From contig CAIIXF020000006.1 of assembly GCA_903813345.2 (NCBI GenBank), forward strand, positions 27,723,936-27,787,935: a stretch of 64,000 nucleotides of DNA. Reading direction: 5' to 3'. The stretch is from Owenia fusiformis (lineage: Eukaryota > Annelida > Polychaeta > Sabellida > Oweniidae). The translations under genes and the position numbers were made by a program. Positions 12,901-27,900 of this stretch are shown here, piece after piece (positions within the stretch are counted from its first letter, which is position 1; each line of letters begins with the position of its first letter). The notes below the pieces were generated by a model. The model saw only the letters and a program-made list of their open reading frames with translations. It ran no database searches and was not told the origin of the DNA.

Positions 12901-15900
12901 GAGGTGTCCCATACCTTTTTCCTCTCTGAACTTATTCCATGTATTTCGTCTTTTGAACAAACTGCACAATTCTCTTGCTTCAAACAATGGAATGCTAACT
13001 ACATGCTAGGTTAAACAATTTATTTCATTATTTATTTCTGATTCCAAATGTTTTTTATCTTTTCTTCTTTTAGAAATGGAAATTGAGGAGACAAGATGGT
13101 TCTAATTGGTTTCGTACATGCAAGAGAGACTAATCCTTCATCCCATCTCTAGGGTCTAATCAATACCTCCAAATGTGAGGTATATGGGGGATAGAATGCT
13201 ACCCCCAAATGTGAGGTATATAGGGGGTAGAATGCAGAAAAAGTTGCATTATTGACATATTGAGGGTATCAAACAATTGTGTCTACTCCAGTGTCAAAAA
13301 AATAATGGCTTGCTGGTTCTAAACCACTATTAAGCGAATAAACTACAACTTTAGATGTTTGAGAGGAAAATATAAAATATTACGTAAGTGAATGCTAAAA
13401 AAAGGTGAAATGAAGCTGTTTGTTTAAAGATATAGCAACAATATGATCTATTTAGTAAAATAAAGGTTGTGAAAAAAAAATTGTAACATGATCTGAGTTA
13501 TGAATCTTTGTGTTAATTATAGGATTAATATACTGTTTTGGAATTTCCCAAGAATTGAAGACATCTAAAGATGCGACTTGTATCACTAGTAGTAGGGGTC
13601 ATAATGACATGAAGCAAGAGAAGTGTTGTTATTATCGTTGTTATTATTGTTGTTGTTATTGTTGTATCCTCATTGCTAGGAGCTGTTATGTGAAAAAATA
13701 GTCTCCATTATTTTTCTTATATAAATCTGTGTGACTTCCTCTTCGTTGAAAAAACAATTTCATTAACCACTCATTGATCGCAAAAAAAGCTAACGGCACT
13801 TCGTGATATACTTTGATAAAAGGGCAGAGAGGAATATCCTCTACAACGGCAAAGAGTAATTTTCTAAAATGACTCTATTAGGGAGATTCATTCTTGAGTC
13901 TCGGCACATAGGCCCCTTGAGAAGTGAACAATTTTCAGTTGTAACATTGGCTTTATTCACAAGAGCAGGACATTTTCACAGAATTCTTGTTTCTTATTTG
14001 TTCTTAACGCAATAAACATGGCCATTTTGTCTTGAACTTTCCAAAGAAGAGGTAGAAAAGGGAACTTAGATAAACCATAATGGGTTTCATTTGCTAATGG
14101 TTGTCTCTCCGTCTCTGCTGTAACAAAATATAAATAAAAACTTCATTATGAATGTGTTAATTTGAAAATGACATCATATAGATACAGTTGTCAATTGAAT
14201 ATACATTTCTAATGTTGATAAAATCTTAATAATATCCCCAAAATTGATGAAATGAATGCCATTACTTATGAAGGTGAGAATTTTTAACTCTGATAAGTAA
14301 ATACTTTTGATAGAGTAATTCTGATTGGGGATTAGGTTAGATCACAGGATTACCTATTATAACATACCTATGATGATGTATAGTGCAAAGTGTACACAAG
14401 ACAGCGGGCCAATATAAGTTTTGAAAAGCCCGCGCCCGCTAACATTCTGATTGGTCAAGGCACTGACGTCATAACCAATCAATCGAAGATAAAACTGCGC
14501 GAGCAATTTTTCTAAGCTCATTTCAATCATTTTCAAACCATTTGTTTGTCAATTCTATAAGAAAATGGTGCTCTCTGACCAGTCTACATCATCATAGATA
14601 TGTTATAAATCGTTTATGTCACTATCGTGGCACATATGCCCTCGGTTCTCAGAGATCAATGTCCCTCCCAAGGTCGGGCCATATATCACTGAGACCTCGG
14701 GCATATATGCCACGATAGTGACATAACCTCTAATTATTAAACAAGTGAAGGGGAGTCTTTAGGGATGTGACATCAATCTCTTGAACAGGGTAACTGATCA
14801 CCAATCAGGGTAAGATGGCTAATTGTATCATGTGTAAAATATATCCCTTTAACCCCTTGAATAACATGATTGGTGGATATATCAGTCACGGAATTTCACA
14901 AAAAAAAGATTTTTACTTTGACAAAGGACGATTCTCGGTTTGGAGAACAGTCTCCTAGGCTAATAATTTTTTTCATGAAAAATATAGAAATATTACCCAA
15001 ATTAAACTATGAATATTCAAAAGAGGACATTTAAATCTACAAGATGTAAAAATAACAAATTGGTCTGAAGCAGGGATAACGCTCAATTAGACAGATTCAA
15101 TAAAATACAAGTCTGGATTTAGAGAAAAAAGCTCATCAGTGTACTGCGTTAATATTTTTTTGCGAAAAATCTAGAAATATTACCCAAATTAAATTATGAC
15201 TATTCAAAAGAAGACATTCAAATCTATATTATGTAAAAAAATCAAATTTGTCCGAAGCAGGGATAATGCACATTTAGATTGATGAACTTCATTCTCCAAA
15301 CCGAGAATCGTCCTTTTGTTGAATTTATGCATCGATGTGTTTGATATTCTATGTTCAGTCGTTTACACAAAATGATTATTATCATGATGGAAATATGGCA
15401 AAAGAAGCAAAAATGAAAAAATATGGTCTAGTATTCAAAAGGTTAAAGCGGAACAAGAAATAGAAATGATAAATTGCACTATTTGTACAATACAGGGATC
15501 AAAGAATTATAGACGATTTCCGATAATAACATCTCATGAAGATATATATGTCATCTGTAAGAAAAGTATTACTTCTTTTAAAATACGAATATAAATAACT
15601 TGGACTTATATCAAAACAATAGGCTAAATTTATGAAAGAGAACACTGATCACTTTTTGAAAATTTTAACATGAGTATGGATATGAAAATAATAAAAAATA
15701 TTGTAACACCTATGACAATAAACTACAGTTCTGATTTTGGTAACGTCTTAATGATCTCACATGGAGTCCTCTCATGGCCTTGAGAGCTTTTATGTGAAAT
15801 TTATATCACTCTCTCTCAAGTTTAGCTCTTGAGAGAGTAGATAAATAATATATATTGTTAGTACCTCAGTTGAAATACTTGATTTTGATTGGTCAACGAG

Positions 15901-18900
15901 CGGTGAATAATTTTAACTGTACACCGCACAATGCATTGCCAGTGAATAATATTCCCAGCATTCCACTAACATGACGTCATAATCAGACGATAAAATGGCC
16001 GCCGCTAGCACTAGCCGTTTTAAAAATGTTGAAGATGAGGATATTATTAGTCTCTTAGAGAGTAAAGACAGTCAAAATACGAAGAAAAATCTAAAACTTT
16101 GTACAAAGCTTTTAGTGGACTTCGCCCAGGAGAGTAATTTGACTCCATTGAGTGAACTTACTGCCGATATACTGAAATACAACATGAACGTCTCGAGGGT
16201 CTGGATCCAACTTCAAGTCAACTTCAAGGGTCAGAAAAATCTAAGATATTCTTCGGACTAACAAAACAATTATAGACCTCTCCATTCGGTTTACTGTCAA
16301 AATTATATCCCTCGACTGTAAACCTTGACCTACGGTCTCGGTTTACAGTCTCGGGATATAATTTTGACAGTAAACCTCTGGAGAGGTCAATAATTGTATA
16401 CTGTAGATGACTTTGAAGTCACATCTTCGTTCTATCTTGTGTAATTTCACAAAGCTGTTACAATATCCTTTGTTGCATCCGTTATTGAAAGTTAAACATG
16501 AAAGATAAATTAGGTTTATGGATGTTTCCTGGAAATTGTTAATTTCTTAAAAAGATCAATCATCCATATATATCAGATTAGCGATACGATATGTACATAT
16601 GCATACATTGTCTGCCTGATTGGAAAACCAATAAAAATATTATAAATTACATTTAATATAAATTTTGTAATTCCACAACAAGGAAAAGTAAATAGTTTCT
16701 GGCTAAACTGTTAAGGAAGAGTGCCATAAATTCACCATCCGCTGGCGTGTAAATGAAATTGTTCAATTAGCAGAGAGCAGAACTGACATATAGTATTCAT
16801 AAATCAGTGCTACTAAGTAGCTAAAGTACTTCATCTGATCATGGGATTATATGTTGATTCGCTTAGTACAGATTAAAGATCTAACTGAATATAAAAGTCG
16901 ATCAGTATCAGAGTTATTTCATTTTGCTGCAATCCTGTTCAGATTTATGAGGTTTACCTGGTCAAAGAAGGCATAATTTATCCCATAAGGAAATAAACAA
17001 GTTATTCACTGAGCTTTGTTTTGTAAATTGTAAATTAAATGGATGCAAATCCTGACTTAAAAATATCACACTGTTCAAAATAACACAATTTTCATGATTG
17101 TTCAACTCCCCAACTTGGTGCAAATGAATTTTCAATGGGGTACTGCAGTATATTGGTGGGGGGGGGGTGTATAGAGATATTGTATATCGTATAAGAGGGG
17201 GAAAATTTATTGTATATTGTATAAGAGGGGGCAAAATTTATCGTATATGGTATAAGAGGTGTAAAAAATATGGTATAAGAGAAAAGATATGGTATATGGT
17301 ATCTCAAGGCACCGGTAGGTTAAATATATGTTTAAAAAAGAATTTAAGAAGATTAATTATGAAGAAATTGTACCCTAAAAATTCCCCATTGTGCTGATTC
17401 TGTAACCAACTAGAAAAACATGGAAAAGAATTCTCTCGTTTCACATTCCAGGTCGATCCATAAATATTGAGAAAATCACTCTTACACTTAAAGTTTTGTG
17501 CCCTTTTCATTCAAATTTTCAAAAGGAGGTGTTAAATACAGTCTCGAATAAGAATGCCAAATGTCATTGAGTTTTCTCAACTTTGATGAAAAATATGGTC
17601 ACTATTGCTACTTGTTTCGGGGTATGTGGGTATCATTAAAATATTTGAGTATAAAGTGATGTTACAGTGTATGTATTAATAAAGCATCACTAGATATGCT
17701 AATATAGTAAAAGGTATTTATTTGGTCTTAATAATAATCAGAGAAAGGACCACGGAAGGTATCGCAACAGATTTCAAACTGTCATATGTTGGATTTCGGT
17801 TATTTATCGGGGATTTGAACAGTAACATATGTTAGACAAACGTATTTACTCCAGATCAAACACTCATAGAGGTGATCAAATAATTCAGACTTTGAGACAT
17901 GGAAGGTGCAAACACCCACAAACGTTTTTCTGAATGTTGACCTGATTTTCAGCCATTTCCACTCATGTTTTTTTCAATGTTTGATGCATCCAATATGTTG
18001 CATTTTTAAAAACAGTTAACCTCTCTAAAGGAAAATATGATTCATTTGGGATGAAGTGGAAAACAATATTTCCAGTGTTATTTTTCCATGGTGAAAACTC
18101 ATGTTATCCATTGTTTTCAGCTTAATTTTGGTCACCCAAAATTAATATCTTTAAAAATCCTGCATGAATCATAATTTCCTTTTAAAGATGTTAACGTGTC
18201 TCAAAACGCAAACATGGAAAAAGCAGGTGTGGAAAGGCTTGAAAGCAGGACAACATTACAGAAAAACATGTTGATGGGGTCTTTGCACCTTCCCTGTCTC
18301 AAAGTCCAAACTATTTTATCATCTCTATTACTGCTTGTCCTGGAATTAATGCATTGGCCTAACATATGCACCTGTTCAAATCCTTAGAAAATAGCCAAAA
18401 TCGAACATACGATTGTCTGAAATCTGTTGCAATACCATCCATGGTCCAAGTTACTTCTAGTTACATAGAGTAGTTTTCATTCTCATCAATACATCTTTGC
18501 CTTGAAATCATTGGTGAAACAAGTAATTTGACCATTATGAAAATTTACTTAATTTTGGCACACTTTTTTTGACTTAGACTGTCTTAAGACTGTCTTATCT
18601 GAAATCCAGAAGTGTCTCTGTTTCAAATCTTCAAACAATCAAGTCTCATCTTTTCTTTATTTCAATCTGAATTTATTTATTTGGAAGTCCTTTGTTTCTG
18701 AAACTGTTTTCAATACTTAACTTTTTCCAGGTGACTGTTTTACAAAATTATTGTACATTGTGAATCTTCACTATCTACCTGACAGTGTTATGGTCAAAGA
18801 AGGTTGCAAAGAGAAGTTATGAATCTTATTTTTGGCTTGTTTATTCCACAATCGCACCCCCCTGACTGGAAACCACCCCCCTGACTGAAAACTGGCTACG

Positions 18901-21900
18901 CCCCTGCACAGATGTACCTAAATGATGTTTTATTCATAATGTAATAAATGAAATCATTGTGCCGTATCATGTGCAGTCTATATCTCTATTTGCCTTATAA
19001 TAATACATTTACTGTAGTACATGTATTCTCTCCTAATATTATTTCTTGATAAATATCCAACAGCAGTTTCAAAATTATCGTATATTGTATTTCACCTGAA
19101 CTTTTGTAAAATATCGTATATGGTATAAGAGTTCTGAAAAATATTGTATATGGTATAAAAGGGGTGAAAAAATATTGTATATGGTATAAGAGAGTTAAAA
19201 AATATTGTATATGAACTCCCAAGACCCCCTATACACCCCCCCCCATTGGTCTTACTGAGTAAATCCTAACACCCCTCTAATTTGGAATATAGCATAATGT
19301 GACTCTCATTCATAGTCTTGCTTCAAGACTGTGGGCCTTATCTAGGGATCTAGGGGGAGGGGGGTCCAGGGTCTTAAACAAGACAATCCAAATTTTCATT
19401 CACCTACTGGCTCCCATGTTAAAAAATACATTATATATGAACAACTGCAAAACATTTTCAGCCAGCCCCAGTGGCATTCAAATAATACAGGCATTACTGT
19501 ATATCTGAATTATAATCTAGTAATCAATTTACTCATCTATTTAACAAAATGGAGTTTATCCAGGGACTATGTACATTTTTGTAATGTAGACATGATATAA
19601 TCACAACAGTTCGACATCAGACAAATTGATTGTTAAGTAACTCAAGCCATGGATTATGTTTCCTGAACTTTTTTATCGATTAATGTCAGTAAATTGAAAT
19701 TACATGAATTTAACATGTTGTACTTGAAGAAATATTGTTTTTATGAAAGTTTTATAGGTCATGTTGGTCTAGATTGTTTTTTACATAAATATCTTCTATT
19801 TTGATGTAATTTATATTGTCAAAGGCAACTCTAAAGTTTTATTTCAGTTATTACTTAACTCTGACAAAAAGAGAGAGACCACACATTAGCATATCGTTAC
19901 CACGCATGGCAAACCCTTCTCCAATGATTATATCTTAATAATCCAGTGATCTCCCCAGGATTTTTTCTCAAGTGGGTGCAAAATTCTCATTTTCACAATT
20001 CAGACCAAAATTGGTCAAAATATGCCAATTTTTCATGACTTTTCTCACTTTAAAGTGGGTGCAAATGGATTTTCAGGTAGGGTGCAAGGGTGTTTTCAAA
20101 ATCTCAGGTGGGCGCTGCGCCGACTTGCTTTAATGCTGGGGAGACCACTGTAATCGCAACTTCTATTTTAATAATTTCTTAAAAAATCACAGCTGTAGTA
20201 AAGATGACACTGGTGAAATAATTGCATTATCATTTTCCGAGAAAAAAGAAAATGAGACGATTCCATAACTTAGTCTTGCTTAGCTATTCACCATAGTGCT
20301 CTTTCCGGTTTTTTTGTCAACAGGGTGTGAACAGACTATCAACAAGGTAGTATGTATATTTTGAACTTTTAAATGGAATAAGTGTGTCTGATTATTAATC
20401 AAAGACACACATCCAGTTGATTTACTTTTACAGAATAAACTACAGTAAAACCTCAGTGAACATCTCTCTCTAATGAACACCTGTCTTTCAGGGACAACCT
20501 TCCTCCGCACATACTCAACTGACTTTTGTATAAATTACCTGCAGTGAGCACCTACCAACACTGAACATTTCTTCTTAGCAAAAATGCACAATTTCTACAA
20601 GGCCCCTAGCCAGGATTTGCAAAGGGGGGTTCACATTTGACAATTTTGGCCCAAATATGGCTTAAATCACTTGAGAAGAGCTCAAAATGGTGAAAAACTG
20701 CATGATTTTGAAAGAATCTTTAGCCAGAGGGGGGGGGGTTCACCCGAACCCTGCGAACCCCCCCCCCCCCTGGCTCCGGGCCTGTCTACTATACATTATA
20801 AAAAATGGAGATCACACTCGGCACATTCTACAAATGGGTAAGATTAAGAATAAGAGAAATAAATGCGGTTATGATGTTTACATAATCAATATTAATTAAT
20901 TAGAAGTAATAAGAAAAATGAAGCATAACTTCACTGCCTCCTCGAATGTCTCTAAGGAACAGATATTGTGACATTTGTCATTATATTAACCTCTTGAAAC
21001 CCAGAGTGACGAGAAAATCTGTCACAAAAATGTTCACTAAAATTGCTCTTATTTGAACAATTTTCATCCAATTTACGCAAAATTGTTTAAAAATCTGTAG
21101 AAATGATATCTGCCATCAAATTTTACTAAGTTGAGCATCTTTTGTGTAAGAACAGCTGTATGTAGTAAAATGTCAAAAGGTGGCAAAAATGAAAAATTCC
21201 CTGGTTTCAACCGATTTTAAAGCCTGGGATTTAAGAGATTAAGAATGCAATTCTCCTGACTAAGAATACTTTCACATATATAATGTTTAATCCAGCATGT
21301 TGAACGTTGTTGAGAAATTAAGAAATGCACTATACCAAGCTGGATATCGACTGACATTCAGTTAAGATTTTGAAAAACCATGAAAATCTTGAATTCTTTT
21401 TTTGAACATATGTAAAATCCAGAGATAGCACATACTGTAAAAGTTTGAAACATATGTTTATCATCTGAAAAGAAACATGGGTGAATGCCTCCCAGGGAGC
21501 ACCTTAACATTATGGGATAAACCACATATCCAGAACCTCACATTGCATAACTCTCATATCTGTACTCACCTGAACCAGCACATGCCTGCAACCACCAGTC
21601 CTACTACACCTGCTACACTGCACCCTGCTATGATTGCTATAACAACAAAAGTAACAACAATGAATAACAATGCGAAAAATTCCATTGGAATATCAAAATA
21701 AGAAAAAGTATGTTATCCCTCATGAGCAGTCGATAGATTTCAGCATGAGAATTTCTGACATCAGGAAAATTAAATGAAAACATTTTAACATGGATTACAA
21801 AATTCTTCAAAATGACAAGTGATTTTGGGAGAAACAACCAAAAATCTCCATTTTATCCTGCTATTGAAACCACTGGCGAAAACAAATTAAAGTGGTCATT

Positions 21901-24900
21901 CTTTGATTAACTGTTCTTCTTCAGTGAATGTGTTATTAAACAGAACAATAATTGCTTGACCATCCACAGATAATAATACTAACACATTCCGTCAAGTGCA
22001 TATTACCGTACTTCAAATATATTAATGTTCAGCAGAGAATGAAAATATATGAATTTGTTGCATTTAAACCATAGAACTTGATTTTTTAGATAAGGTCACC
22101 AGATGATGGAAATAAAAAAAAGAAGTTATTATTTGGGCTTGAAATTAATTGATGATTGGACTAAGGGAATTTTTTAGCGACAGATACTGAAATATATAGA
22201 GACATAATAATTTGAAACTTTTTTATAGATCATTTCAATGAGCCCAGAGAGAAGCAGTTTTACTTTCTGTGTATTTCCTACTGCACATTACTCAATGGTA
22301 AATGGTACATTAATACTCCAGTATCAAACCCTTGTGTTGCCCCATCTACTTCCCTTATTACCCCAACTGTTACAGATGCAGAGAAAAACTGATACCAAGG
22401 GCAAAAACCCTGGCTTAACAATAATAATGTTCATCTCCACTTCATGACAGTGACATACATAACAGAAGGGACCACTTGAATGACAATTGCATGGACTTTG
22501 TAACTTAGTTATTATTTACCAAACAACAAAGTAAAAACATGCTCTGAATACCCCAAAAAATCAAAAATTTTAATTTCTCGACACGATCAACATATTAAAT
22601 CATCCATTAAAGTCTAACCAGTTTATTCTTAGTAACAATAAACGTTAGGAACAATTGGGGTCTCAACTATCATGATTATTACATTATCTCTTATTTGTTT
22701 CACTTGTTAGACATCGTTGGACCCATTTCTATTTTATGACCCCACATACTACAAGTATTTATTTTGAGCATACTTGACAAGACTTTCTTTTGTAATAAAA
22801 AATCAATTCGATCAATAATGATTAAAAAAGAAAGTTAAAAATAGGGGCACAAGGTTCCTTTTCTATATTTATATGATGAATAGGAAATAGATATAAATCA
22901 TTAAAACTGCAGGATACAAATCTATAATAAAAATGTAATCTGTTAATATCCTGTTCAACATTAGCTAATAAATAATAAATCCAGTTTTTCATTGAACTGA
23001 ATCCTGAAGCGGCCAAATTTTAATTCCCGATGAATTTGCTTTTAAGGATGCCTGACTATTTATGAGTAAATGGGTGACCAATTTGTTAGTCATCCTTGAA
23101 TGAGAGGGAGGGGGTCACAGGCTGTATTGTGTCCTAGATTTTGCTTGACAATTATCTAAATGCCATTTGAATGAGAAAGCATGGAGGCAGACATTAATAA
23201 AGAAAATTAAGCAAACCCTTATAAACCATATGATTCATATAAATCCAATAGGAAATATCAACATTATAAATATTAGGTTTACATGTTGAGAGATCTGTTT
23301 TTAGCCTAAATAGGAATTAGCCATCACATAACACTAGAATTATACTGGTTAATAAAAGGGGGGGGGGTAGGTGCTTGTAATAGGCCTTGTTTGAGAAAGT
23401 AGGCCTTATTTGAATCAATGGACCTGAAACTGGCTTAAATTTTCAAAAGGTGGACCCAAAATCTAGAAAAGGTCTGAATTATTTTTCAACACCGAAAACT
23501 GTCATTTTGATATTTTAACCTGCCCTCTTAAGTCAATAAGAATGTAACAAAAAATATAATCTTTAACAATATGTTAACTGTCAAACAAGTTTGAATCAAC
23601 AAAAAGTCAGCATATTTTACTAGACAATAGTGATATGGTAGGTATGTAAATATTTCAAACAATAGCTTGATATAGCTGGATGATACTTGACATTGTATTT
23701 CAACAATAAAATCACATGTTGACGATCAGAGATTGCAAAATAAAGCTACATGTGTATCAATGAAACAAATGGGCCACTTCATTTTTCATTTTTGTTTATC
23801 TCTGTCTCAACATAATATAAGGTGATATCATGAAAAAAATGACACACGCAAATGGTTACAAAACTGTTATAATTTCTAACAGACAGATACGAAGCTTGGA
23901 CAATCGATTTTAAACACTGAACTCAAGACCACTTTTTGCCCTATATAATTTAAAGCAAAATTCCTTAAATTCATCACTCGTATACTGAACAAAGTTAAAA
24001 TTTTCAATTTATAACTTGCAAAAAATGAGTCTTAGAGCACAATCCTCTTTCACTTGAATGGTATTGAAAATTAAAAGTTTAGCATAGTCCCCTTTGACCA
24101 GTATTGTAAATTAAAAGTTTAGCACAGTCCCCTTTGAACAGTATTGAAAATTAAAAGTTTAGCACAGTCCCCTTTGACAGTAATGTAAATTAGAAGTTTA
24201 GTGCAGTCCCCTTTGAACCGTATTGTAAATTAAAAGTTTAGCACAGTCCCCTTTGAACAGTATTGAAAATTTAAAGTCGAGCACAGTCCCCTTTGAACAG
24301 TATTGTAAATCAAAAGTTTAGTACAGTCCCCTTTGAACTGTATCGTAAATTAAAAGTTTAGCACAGTCCCCTTTGAACAGTACTGAAAATTAAAAGTTGA
24401 GCACAGTCCCCTTTGACAGTAATGTAAATTAGAAGTTTAGTGCAGTCCCCTTTGAACAGTACTGTAAATTAAAAGTGAGCGCAGTCTCCTTTGACAGTAA
24501 TGTAAATTAGAAGTTTAAACGAACCTATCATATAGACATTGCTCATGCCCCCACCAGCATTCCCCGCTGCATCACCATGTCTATTGGAATTCTTCGCAAC
24601 TTGCTGGGAATGTTTTGGTGAATTTTCCTTGTTATCTTCTTGAGGCGAAGCAGCTGGCCCTTTGGGGGTGTCACTCTCCTTAGGGTCTTCCCCCTTAGGG
24701 GCCTTTTTATCATCCCCCTTTGATTCAGTATCTGGTACTGAGTTATCTTCTACCTGTGCTGCTACTTCATCGACCTCAACATCATTGTTGACTGGTTCTA
24801 CATCAGATTTGGTCTCTACTTTTATATCTGCATTTGGATTACCTGGAAGTCAGTGGATTCATTTAGTGGAGCTAATAATTATTCTAATCAGTATTGAAAC

Positions 24901-27900
24901 AGTGACACTGTGACCTTAACATGCAAAATGTCACCTCCTGCCATTTGTTACAGATGCAAAAGACCAACCACTGATCCCAAAACACCAACCATCAAATACC
25001 ATCCTAAAAAAAGTTGGAGACTAACAATATGTCACCACTTCTGGTGTTGACGTAAAAGTGCAAAAATATTTTCTCGTCTATCCAGTCTACGTACTGACAT
25101 GGTTATGAGCTTGTAGGCCTGTGTTAGCCTATTTTGGCTTGTGTCACACAAGTTTAAAATAAAAGCACCATGAATTTGACATCATATTCTTTATAAGGTA
25201 TATTTTTTCTCAATCAATATACAATAGGACAGGTATGATATATACAAAGAGGTTGAATAATATTATACAAATACTGCAGTCGTTTTGAGGTCAAGATAAA
25301 TGATGGGCATTCAGATATCTTACCTCGAAGCCTTCTGGAGACGATTTCATTTATAATTTTATCTTGAAGCTTGGCAAAATTTGGAATATTCGGCTCAGCT
25401 GTAAGTAAAAAACAAGAACAATAGTTTAATGAAATATTACAGTGGTTTGATGAAATATTACAATAGTTCAATGAAATATTACAATAGTTTGATGAAATAT
25501 TACAATAGTTTAATGAAATATTACAGTGGTTTGATGAAATATTACAATAGTTCAATGAAATATTACAATAGCCTGATGAAATATTACAATAGTTCAATGA
25601 AATATTACAATAGTTTGATGAAATATTACGATAGTTCAATGAAATATTACGATAGTTCAATGAAATATTACAATAGCCTGATGAAATATTACAATAGTTC
25701 AATGAAATATTACAATAGTTTGATGATTTTTGATGAAATATTACAATAGTTTAATGAAATATTACAATAGTTTGATGAAATATTACGATAGTTTAATGAA
25801 ATATTACAATGGTTTGATGAAATATTACAATAGTTTTACAAAATATACAGAAGAAAATAATTTAAAATAAATTCTTTTTTAAAATGTGACTTGTTGTATA
25901 ATACTTGCTGCAATTTGCCTTAATGCTTATATAATATCAGTTATGCTAAGGACATACCATACCATACCATTACAATACCATTATTGCATTAGTACGGAGG
26001 TTAGGCTACATGTAGTGCATGTAGTAGTAATTAGGTCCCCAGTAAATCCAATTTTGAGAAGAGGACGGTAATCCCAAGGGATCATAATATTATAGTTCAC
26101 ATACGTCCCTATTGCTGTATACTGTTTGTAATGTATGTATGTGTGTATGTATGATAGCATATAGATGAATATTACCTTATTGAAATGAACAACTGAGTTA
26201 ACACATAAAAAACAGTGACGTCAAATCTTAAGTTTTGTATATCTACTTATATCTGCTATAAGGGCTAACTTATCAAATAAACTGAAAGAATTTTGACAGA
26301 TAACATGTGTAGGTAATTATGTTACAACCTTCGTATTGTATCGTAATTTGCTTTTAGTATAATGAATATACAGTAAAGCCTGTCTCAATAGAACACCGTT
26401 GATACCTCTAATATGGGACACCTTTGATACCTCTAATAAAATCTGTTCCATGTGGTGTTTTCCACTTATAGAGGTTCATTTAACATTAAGTTTGTTCTAC
26501 TTACACAGGTGTTCTACTTTACAGGTTTCGATGTACTTGTATTTACTGTATTTAATATTTACTTATAGGGCAATCCTGTGTCTCAGATATTGAACATTTA
26601 ACTTATTTCACCTGCATCTCATTCTATCTTAATACCCTGCAAAATTACCTTTTAAATCACCTCATCACTACATTATTGAGATGACATTGATCATTTTAAG
26701 TTAACTTATCATTTTCTAAGTATGTTCCAAGTGAAACTGCATATTTAATATTTAACGACATTTTGACATTCTCAGAGGATCTCCTATAATCTCATAAAGT
26801 CATATAAAGTATTATAATACAGATAGATGATGATGCTGATCAGATAAGACATCCACCAAGGTTGAGACAAAGGCAAGCATATCTATCTTGGATAAGATAT
26901 TCACTTGTATGACTCAGAATGATTTACTTATTATGGCTTTCATTTTCCAATACCTGCAGCTAAGATTCATTTTGATATTTTTGGTGAAAGCTAAACATGA
27001 GATGACTAAAGAATATTGTATTTAATTAAACATACAAAAAAATAAAGACAATCAAGCATCAAGCAAAATGTAATATTGAAACAGTATATGAATCACTATC
27101 ATTGAGTCCAGATTTTATATCTGACTCTCCCTTTCACATTGCCATGGTAACCTTATTAATTGATGGTTCTTATGTCAATAATCAAACCACGCACGTCACT
27201 AGATATCTAGGCAGCGTGTCAGATCTTATTGCCTGTGATTGGTTTCAAAGGAACTAACTGTAAAACCACGAATATGCATCAATTGCAGTACCCTAATACT
27301 TACCCTCAAAAATCATGATTTTATATTTCAATACTGACAAAATCTTAATAATTACATATTACAAATGCTGTTTTTATACATTTTTAATGAGAACTAAAAC
27401 ATAATATCATTTCTCAGCCCCGCTTCCATTGCTAGTTGCCATTACAACTGTACTGACATTTTCTCAACCAATCAGAGAGTAGAAAGACCATCTATCGAAG
27501 ATGTCCTTTTCTCTTCAACAAGCTCTAGTTAGCTCCATCTTCGAATTCCAAGTGGAATGGAACGCTATACTAGATATATCAAGGTGAAGTTGGAGCAACT
27601 AATACCTTGAGAATCAAGATGAGTTAGCTCAATGAGTTCAGATTTCTCTTAAACTGAAAGAGTGAAGACGAAGCCATCTTTTAAGAAGCTGAATCAGACA
27701 ATAATGAAGGTTTCCGATTCCTCAACTCTTACAGCATCACCTTCTATAGGATCAATGGTCTTAATTAGAACCTTCACATTGATTTTATTAGACATACACA
27801 CCTATCCTAATAATCATCATCAATGTTTTATGAGGCAATTCACCTAAGTGAAATATTTTAATATTATGATGCAGAACGTTGGCAGGACATGACATGACAG

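Larger units (their letters stand above)
6911..21569 (-). other. NPDC1-like intron 5, 14.7 kb
   Basis: Holds the AATGTAATGC satellite, the foldbacks at 8968 and 17755, the MITEs at 14395, 14923 and 15850, a family A copy at 12312 and the GGTATAAGA repeats. 9900-11000, 12500-14390 and 16400-17150 look like unique AT-rich intron; 10860-11000 has several aggtca words. Confidence 0.65.

Noticed and set aside
25214-25702. 162-codon minus-strand ORF (NISLNYC repeats) and 106-codon plus-strand ORF
   Set aside because: Both are translations of the 21-bp minisatellite; only 25324-25398 within the minus ORF is a real exon, and it is bounded by splice sites.
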